Shown here piece after piece: positions 56,510 through 64,000 of a stretch of DNA of 64,000 nt. A program made the position numbers and the translations under genes. Under the pieces are notes generated by a model. That model had not been told where the DNA came from. It was given only the letters and a program-made list of their open reading frames with translations, and did no database searches. Each line of letters opens with the position of its first letter. Positions within the stretch are counted from its first letter, which is position 1. Source of the stretch: Rhyacichthys aspro (lineage: Eukaryota; Chordata; Actinopteri; Gobiiformes; Rhyacichthyidae); assembly GCA_036850595.1 (NCBI GenBank), contig CM072158.1:19972044-20036043 (forward strand). The letters run 5' to 3'.

Positions 56510-56511
<2 letters not shown>

Positions 56512-59002
56512 TCTTGGGCTGTTGCATGTGTGTGCCAAGTTTCGTTAATCTACGACAAAATATATTTTGGGACGTCCCACAGGCATACGGGCAAAGTTTA
56601 GGGCGTTACCACAGCAACATGATTGGAGCTGGTGTATGGCCATCATTTACTTTTTTGACCAGGGTCATGTGATGGACATGTGTACCAAATTTCGTTTGTC
56701 TACGACAAAATTTTTTTTTTTGTCCAATACAAACATGCTTATTAATGTTTTTTTGCTCTGCAGGGGGCGCTATCACGTCCATCCTGAATTTTTCCATTCA
56801 GATCTGTTCAGCACCAGGGATTGAGCCAACGATTCAAATTTGAGCCAAATCGGACAAAGTATTTGCAATTTATTACACTTTCATTTTTGGTGACGCAACA
56901 AAAAATTGAAGCAACACCGTTTAATATTCTACAAAACCTTCAACAACTTTTAATGGGCCACTTGTCTAGATGATGTGGAGCGAGTTTGGTGTCTCTGGGT
57001 TAAACGCCCTAGGACAGGTTTGTTAAAGTTGGAGGGGTGGGATTTTTACAAAAATCTTATTTTGAAAGTTTAATCCAAGATGGCCAACTTCCTGTTGGTT
57101 ACGCGGCTCCGCTACAATATAATTTTTGGCCTGTACTGACATAATGAATAATCACTCCAACAACATTTGTCACTTTGGGGACGTCCCATAGGGGTCTCCC
57201 TGTTGCGCCCTTTTTATTTGTTTTTTCTATTTTGCAAAAAATATTGAATTTTTCGCCAGGCCGGCGGTACAGGCCAATTTTCACTCGTCATTCAATTAGT
57301 TTATTAGTGCGCTTCACACCTAAAGAACTTGATATTTATGCACTGTGAGTGTTCCAGTTATGCACCAGCACATATGCACATGGGCTTGAGTACAGTCGGA
57401 AGAGGGAAGCACAGGAGTGCACTTTTGCTAGTCAGCTCTAGAGTTAACCTAGCCTCACCTTAAAAGTCTCCATGCTGGTATTCAGTGAAACAAGTCTGAT
57501 AGTCAAATCAAATATCACTTTTAACTTCTGTATTCTCTGTAGTACAGACAGACACAGGCCTGCTCTCTACAAGAGGCATCTGTGCTCAGGGCTAGTTCAG
57601 CTTGTTCCAACTGAGCACAACCAAACTTAACTCTGGCCAAAGTGTATTTCTTGAAATAAGTAAATACAGACAATGATTCTTAACAGACATGCAATGCGAT
57701 TGGAAGGGCACAAAATTAATATGGAGCAATGAGAGCAAAAGTAATGAGTTCCCATCCTTATAAACAACACGACATGCATAGATACATATATTAGCCATGT
57801 ACATCTACTTGCCATATTGTTGGATGATGTTCAGTCAGACCCCAAATTATTTACTTTGTTCCACACAAAGGCACTAGGGGTTGGGGAGGTGGATGAGACA
57901 TACAGTTTGATTGAATTCAAGGAAATTCAGCAAATATTGGTTTAAATCATGATGAATGATGAACACTTGTGTCACTTTAAAAGCCTCTTTGCACATTGTG
58001 GTTGATTGAGTTACAGAATGTTATATTGTGCAATTGTGCATAACTGTTTAATAGTGCACTGCCAATTTTTTAAGCCAACTCTGCCAACTCATTTATATAA
58101 AACAATTAGATAATTTATTTGATAAATGGCAACAGCTCATGCAGAATCCAAAAATGGTAAAAGAAATGCAGCTGTTAATAGAACTGAGTCGGCGCCAACT
58201 CTTTGAAATGAAGACTTTAGTGTTGGGTTTCATGAATAATCAGACAGGTGAAGCTGCACGTGTTCAGATATCCTCCAGCAGACCGTGTCCTGGTAAAAGA
58301 ACACAGCGCTGCAGTCTCTCACAGTGAGGCGCAGCGCTCCAGGCTGTAGAGCAGTTTCAGCACGTCTCCATGTCAGGTGCAAAGAGGAGATGAGCCAGCC
58401 TGCAGGGGACACACACAACCACAGTCGGAATGTTTTCAGAGCTTACCTGACACCATTTTACCTGAGAACTACCTGTCAGTCCCACCCAGAAAAAGAGAAA
58501 TGGTGCTCACGTGCGCTTTGACAGAAGACCACTAGTAACACAATCTACAAAAGATTAGAGCAATTTGTGTGTTAACTGACACAAAATGCAGGGCTCAACT
58601 CTTTGATGGTTTGTGACAGGACAGAGCACTATAGGTCACATCACAGCAAGAGTACACTCAGGTCTGAGACAGTCTAAACAGTAGAACCACCATTTTAACT
58701 CCTGACACAACAAAGTCACCATTTGAAAACACACTGTCTTTTTCTTGCCTTAATAAGATGCTATCATATGATAATATCAAACCATTGAACCATAGTTTAG
58801 AGCTTAGCATAAACCTCAGGCTCTGAGTTTAGCACTAGACAGATGTTATCCGGCAATTACCTCTGCCTCATTAAACATTGTGTTAACTGATCACTGATAC
58901 TTATCACTCTTTTTGTGCTGTTAATCCATGTAATCAGTCATAGTCAGATAGATATTTTCTCTTTTTTCCACCACAATTGAATCAGTGTTGCATGGTGTAG
59001 AC

Positions 59003-59546
59003 CAGGGGTGGGCAATTATTTTTCTCCGAGGGCCACATTAGAACCCGGGACTCTTGTGGAGGGCCAGGCCAACACAGTCAACTCACGCTTAATAAAAAGA
59101 CATATTCTTTAAAGTTTAAACTATAAGCAAAAATATGTCAAATATATGCCACCGTAACAGTTACATCATCCTCTGTTTAAGATCTACTCTTTCCATTTTG
59201 TTCTAAAACCAGGCCTGGCTCAACATGTTATTGACACCTGAGAAAATGACTCAAAAAACACTAAAGTTAAGTCTAGTCTCCTGCAGAAACACTAATGATA
59301 ACAGCTCCTTCCAAACAAGGCCTGAACCAAGAAATCAGAATTTATCCTCAACATTTACCAGGCACTTTTAACAATAACGGTCTATTGCAGCTTCCCCTCA
59401 CCATAAAAGTATTATGTTTGTATTCTGTTCTGTACATGGTTTACACTCCTGCATTAATTCCTTTTCTGACACAAGCCTCCTGAGGGCCGGACAGAGGAGG
59501 GTCGAGGGCCTGATGTGGCCCCCGGGCCTTAAAATGCCCAGGTCTG
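59003..59546. mobile_element. Non-autonomous hAT-family DNA transposon
   Basis: Opens CAGGGGTGGGCAATTATTTT and closes so that its reverse complement reads CAGACCTGGGCATTTTAA, giving imperfect terminal inverted repeats. It is flanked by an 8-bp target duplication, GTGTAGAC (58995-59002) and GTGTAGAA (59547-59554), which is the hAT hallmark. Subterminal GAGGGCC/GGGCCGGAC words are typical of such elements. No transposase frame. Confidence 0.75.
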
Positions 59547-59619
59547 GTGTAGAACAACAGCCATTTGTTCCTAACTCAGGATTCCCTCGACTGTAAATGT
59601 GATTGGCCATAGCTTCAGG

Positions 59620-59830
59620 TATGTGTCTGTGGAGGTTCTCAGTCACCCAGGAAGTGTTCAAGAAAAGGTTTTAGCAAAGGCATCTGGACGTAGGTTTGAG
59701 AGATGTTTCATCCCTTATCCAAGGGTCTCTGTCAAGGGTCAATTCTGAGTAGATAACTGATAAGAGAGCTGAGTTTGAAATCCCCCAGAGGTTAGCCTGA
59801 AACTACTGTAATTGGACAAGGCTGATGAAA
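59620..59830. mobile_element. Unclassified interspersed repeat, copy 2
   Basis: Shares ordered phrases with 39655-39860, including GGACGTAG, GTTTCATCCCT, GTCAATTCT and GAGTTTGAAATCCC. It lies directly downstream of the hAT element. Confidence 0.45.
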
Positions 59831-62800
59831 GTTAAAGTCAGGTTTCATAGTTGTTAAAAGTTGAATGGGCTGTGTTAGAACTGGTGGGGGAGTAGGTACT
59901 GTTTGGTTTTAACACACTGTTGTAAATGGAAGAAAGGTTGTGCCTAAGACTGCCTTGTCACTTCACAGAGGGCTTTTCCATTTGAACAAAGATGGCTTCC
60001 TTCATCTTCAAAGATGTCTTTGTTGAAATCTTTTGTTTAGGTATGTGCTGAACATTGTCATCTGTTAAAGATTTTTAATAATAAAGCATACAATAAATAA
60101 ACAAATTTGTGCTTTCTCCAAAGCATTATAGTTCTGTATCTAGTGATCATCAATGTTTACTACTTTTTATGGTGCACTGTGGGAAACTGAGTGCACCTCA
60201 TCATGTCACTAGACATTTAGACACCAAGACAAAATGGTGCAATCACTAGTGTACTATTTAGTGTCGTGGAGGTGGTTTCAAACACAGCCCAGGAACATTT
60301 TAGGCTCCTATCCCATTTTGGACGTTGCAAAAACAGGACACAAGTGTCTTAATGCAAACACATTTACAATAACCTTTGGTTGCACAATGTTACTGGATAT
60401 AAACCCACATAACTTATTCCATATTGTGTCAGTCGTAGACACAAATAGATATGTTTAATTTGTCAGTTAACCAAAAGGCTTGGTCGCTATTTTGAAAGAA
60501 TGGATAAAGCAAATACTAAAACAGTTGATACCATAACTTTCTTAACTTGAAGTCAGTGGTCACTCATCCAAAACATCAAATTCCGAAATAATTTGATAAA
60601 AAATATGTATTCCTGTACACTTACAGACTGGGGCTTGTTATGTTAAAGCATGATAAAGATGCTTCAGTGGCAGATGTACGTTGAGTGCAACTCTAAGCCT
60701 CTGCTCGGCTCACTGCCCGAGGCACACTGCACTGTGAGAGTCTCAGAGTGAAACTATGCGCTGTTAGACTGCTGTCCCCTTCAGGCACACAGCACAGATC
60801 TGATCTCCGACACTCACAACAGTAAGCTTAGAAAGACAAATTGATTCTAAGTACAATCAGAGAGATACTGTATGTTTACGGCTGTGTAAACACTGCAGAT
60901 AAAAGCTGCTTATCACGTTGAGCGGTGAAGCTGACAGCAGTGGCCACCGCTGTTCAGCAGCATGAAGAGACGTCTTTCAGTAAGTCATCGTCCTATGCAT
61001 GAAAGAGCCAACAATGAAAAATGATCACAGTAACCGATAAATATAAAAATATACTTACAGCAGAAAGACAGATTTACAGAACATGCTGTTTGGCTAATCA
61101 CTATTAAAAGGGAAACATATAACGATCATTTATAATTAAAAATCTCTGTAAGTAAGCTCTGATGGAGTAGTTTTATGTGTTTTATGTTTTGATTCGTAAA
61201 AAAAACACTTGAAATGGGTGAATAAAAACATTAGAAAAAAATGTTTCAATCTCTTTCTAGATGCAAAAACTTGTTTATGTAAAACTCACATAAAGCACCT
61301 CACAACCGTTGGCTTTCTTAACCTTGAACACTACTATTTACTCCAGACCACTACTGACAACTATTATCGTGGCATGACTAAAAAGGAAGCTCAAAGGAAG
61401 TAAAAAATATGTGTTACTTGATTCCAACTGTTGCACTGTTGAACTGAGCTTGTTGTACTATGATTGCCAGCAGCTAGATACATTAAAGTAGGTGTCAACT
61501 AGACCCAATTTAGAGGCACGAAAGACATGAAATTTCACATATGAATTAGCAAGTAAACACAAAATTTTCAAGCTTTAATGATCAATGACATAGAAAATTA
61601 TGCTGCATCAGTTGAACACATAACACAGTTAGAGTATTGGCCATTCAAGTTTGGCTGTACTACCATCGGAAAAAGTTTAGGCTTGTATTTGTCAGAACTA
61701 AAGGAAATTGGTGCACCTCTATGGGTTAATGTACACAAAGCTTTGAATAAACCAGAAACAGTCTAATGTTGACTGCAGGCCTCTGACCAGTACAGCTACA
61801 CACCAAGATTTATCGTCTTTGCATTGTTATTGACATCGTATCCAAGCTTCTAAAAGTCTTCTTTAAATATGTTTTATATCTCAAATAGAGACACGACTTT
61901 TGTGGCACTTAAATTACGTCCTTTTTTACATAGCAGAGGCCTTCTGGATCCAGCAGCGTGGAAAGCGGGCCTCTTCAAGGCTTACCCAAACCAAACTGTC
62001 CCATACTGACCCGACCTGTACCGCACCATCCAGTGGAAACGAGGCTGATGTGACAACTTGAAATTGAGGCCAGAAGTGAATAAAGCATGTTAGAAAAGCA
62101 ACATTTCTCTATCACTACCCTTACATAGTGATAGTAGTAAACTGCCACTTTTAACACAAAACATCAAAACCTAACACCTAAATTAATTGCTATCCTTAAA
62201 ATTCCAATTACTTGCTCTATTGGATGGTTCACATCAGAAAATCTCATCTGCTTCCATCTGTGTGGAGAATGGTGCCAGGAGCCAAGATGAATATGATGTG
62301 GGGTACAGTGATGGAGAGCCGTGTTGGCCACCACACACTGCTCTTATTCTGTTGGCAGTGCCAGTTCATACATTCACTCAACCTTCTCTGTCAGTGTCCC
62401 CTTGAATCCAGTAGGCTTTAAATGATGTTGATGCACATCATACCTATGATGTCATCTCAGTAAAACTGTTGCTTATTTTTTGACATTCACTTTTTAGTGC
62501 AGCACATTGTTCATTTGACATCACTGTTATGGGATGCCTACATTTCTTTCATTAGCATTCTCTAGTGGGGTCCTCTTTTATAGACTCCATTATTGTTGTG
62601 GCTTTACTGTAGCTCAGAATAGACAAACCAAACATTGCCTCTATACGTAGAGACAAGGTAACAAGGATATGACTAATAGATTGATAGCAATAAGTACAGT
62701 GACATGACACATGTCTTATACTGACTCATTTGTTGATCAAGATAAAATTTTAGCTCAGTAATTACACATTCAAAAATGTATGTATTGTAATCTCAATGAA

Positions 62801-63966
62801 ATTATGTAAACTGTCTTTTATCATTTGTATTTTATTGGTTAGGTTCACAGGATTTAGACTTCATCATGATTAAAAGCCGGTCAGTGCCAATACGTTAACA
62901 TTAAGGATACACTCACACTGGGGCCAGCTCATCTGTGCAATGCTAATGTGCCATTTTCCCCCTTCTCTGTCACCTTCTGATCTGCACGTTGTTTCTTGTA
63001 TAAATACATTTTTGACCATTACCCTTGATAATCCTCAACTAAATGTGACACCTGGCTCTATGGACCCCCAAAATTAGAAAAGAGCTTTTCTATGGACAGG
63101 TGCAGAGAAAAAAAAATTAAAACGATTAGACTTATTCACAGATTGAAGAATGCAACATTTCTGCAGTTTGCCTTCATCAGGCAAATGTTAGCACGGATAA
63201 GCTCTCTCTAAACTGTTTTCAACTTCTCTACTTAAACCAACACTTCATAACTTTGTAGAACTTGTGTGAAAAGCCACTCTAAAAGGCTGAAAAGCCTAAT
63301 GATCATCTCAATTTTATCTTTTAAGATGTATGAAAAGTTGAGTTGATTTGGTGGGTTATAAATTTTGACCAGATGGGAATATGTCCAGACACTCTGAATT
63401 AAATAGTATTTGTAAGCTAGCTGCTATTTTTCTGAAGGAACCATCGAAATGAAGCAATAAATTGTGATGATTCAAGATTATGAATTTTATGATAAAACGT
63501 TAGATAGTGTTACTTTAACACACTTTTTCAGTTTACAAAAAATGTATTGTAATAAGTGGTGTTAACCTAAGTGACTATAGCTGGCTACGGCTGTAGGGCC
63601 AGCATACAGGATATAGCTAACATTACATGTAAATGTGATGGTCAAGTCAGTGAAAAGTAAAGTTGTCAAGTCATTTCCTAATCGGCTATTAGTAAAATTA
63701 TTTTTTGTTCTGGCTCAGAACGGAGTTTGGAACTTATTTATTTTTGCTTGTGAAGATGTTGGCCTGTTCAACATTTGCTTCCAGAACCAGACCTGGTCAG
63801 TGTCTGTGGAGCGACTGACCTCTGCAGCAGCCCTCCTCACCTGCAGAGCGCTGGACATCACCCCGTCACCCCCTCCCTTCGCCTCGTTATCATTTCTTCT
63901 CCACAGAGACTCCTCTAATGACAGCGGTTGTCTATAATGTCTCCGTCCCGGCTGGAGTGTGTGTCC

Positions 63967-63984
63967 GGTGTGTGTGTGTGTGTG
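63967..63984. repeat. Short TG microsatellite at the window end
   Basis: About 18 bases of TG repeat. Confidence 0.8.
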
Positions 63985-64000
63985 CTGGTATGGGTACATG

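Larger units (their letters stand above)
54570..57290. mobile_element. Large unclassified interspersed repeat, interrupted by a DNA transposon
   Basis: Starts with ATATAGCCGCAAGCAGCGA and carries recurrent phrases common in teleost repeats, such as AGGGGGCGCTA, ACTTCCTGTTGG and GGGACGTCCCA. It has internal tandem structure: TTTAATATTCTACAAAACC occurs near 56260 and 56919, and GGACGTCCCA near 56571 and 57179, both spaced by about 610-660 bases. The 55020-55670 element is inserted in it. No long coding frame, so no autonomous copy. The superfamily is not assigned. Confidence 0.5.
57291..63999. other. Distal 3' flank, no gene recognised
   Basis: AT-rich DNA with transposon debris. A hAT element (59003) and a repeat (59620) are described separately. 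GTCCAGTGGAAACG-like words near 62025 recall a known fish repeat. A GC-richer stretch at 63780-63960 is open on both strands, but I do not recognise the peptides. The vertebrate neighbour expected on this side is skap2, and nothing resembling it is visible. Confidence 0.5.

Noticed and set aside
61578..61766. Plus-strand open frame of 62 codons with a protein-like look
   Set aside because: Unrecognised, isolated, AT-rich in third positions and without splice context or neighbours; not supportable as a gene.
63635..63999. Possible first exon of a flanking gene such as skap2
   Set aside because: Neither strand gives a peptide resembling SKAP2 or SNX10, and the window ends before more can be seen.

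Overview
The window is vertebrate, almost certainly teleost, genomic DNA from the 3' (anterior) part of a HoxA cluster. Four complete two-exon Hox genes lie on the + strand in the order paralogue group 4, 3, 2, 1. Their protein signatures match hoxa4a, hoxa3a, hoxa2a and hoxa1a, so this is the teleost HoxAa cluster. The hoxa4a start MTMSSYLINSNYIEPSFPPC and the hoxa3a start MQKATYYDSSAIYSGYPY are typical fish HoxAa sequences. An intact group 2 gene beside hoxa1a, a3a and a4a excludes zebrafish (no functional hoxa2a) and points to a percomorph-type fish. The species cannot be named from the sequence.

Layout: 1-7.3 kb is non-coding DNA, presumed hoxa5a/hoxa4a intergenic. hoxa4a is at 7469-8994. 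A 13.4 kb intergenic region follows, with a candidate distal hoxa3a promoter near 16.75 kb. hoxa3a is at 22431-28962 with a 5.2 kb intron. hoxa2a is at 33190-35210 and hoxa1a at 41936-44532. From 44.5 kb to the end I find no gene. That flank is rich in mobile-element remnants but holds at least two islands that look like retinoid/TALE-type enhancers. Nearly all recognisable transposon debris lies outside the Hox transcription units or in the 3' flank, as expected for Hox clusters.

How it works together: the four proteins are homeodomain transcription factors that pattern hindbrain, neural crest and pharyngeal arches. The non-coding DNA carries motifs of the circuit that controls them: perfect retinoic-acid response element spacings (DR5 at 54166, DR2 at 43891), Hox/Pbx bipartite sites (54147, 46114, 46769, 31183) next to Prep/Meis sites, and paired CCAAT and CACGTGAC elements in front of the genes.

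The most unusual feature is a series of local, diverged direct duplications of non-coding blocks around successive genes: 2.9/3.8 kb; 6.3-6.7/8.2-8.5 kb bracketing hoxa4a exon 1, with an exact 42-bp core; 15.35/16.57 kb; a three-unit array at 31.56-32.04 kb with a relative in the hoxa2a intron; and 33.62/34.00 kb inside that intron. A 9-mer, TTTACGCAC, also recurs 11 times by hand count, all within the first 48 kb. All motif and repeat calls were made by eye and no alignment was run.
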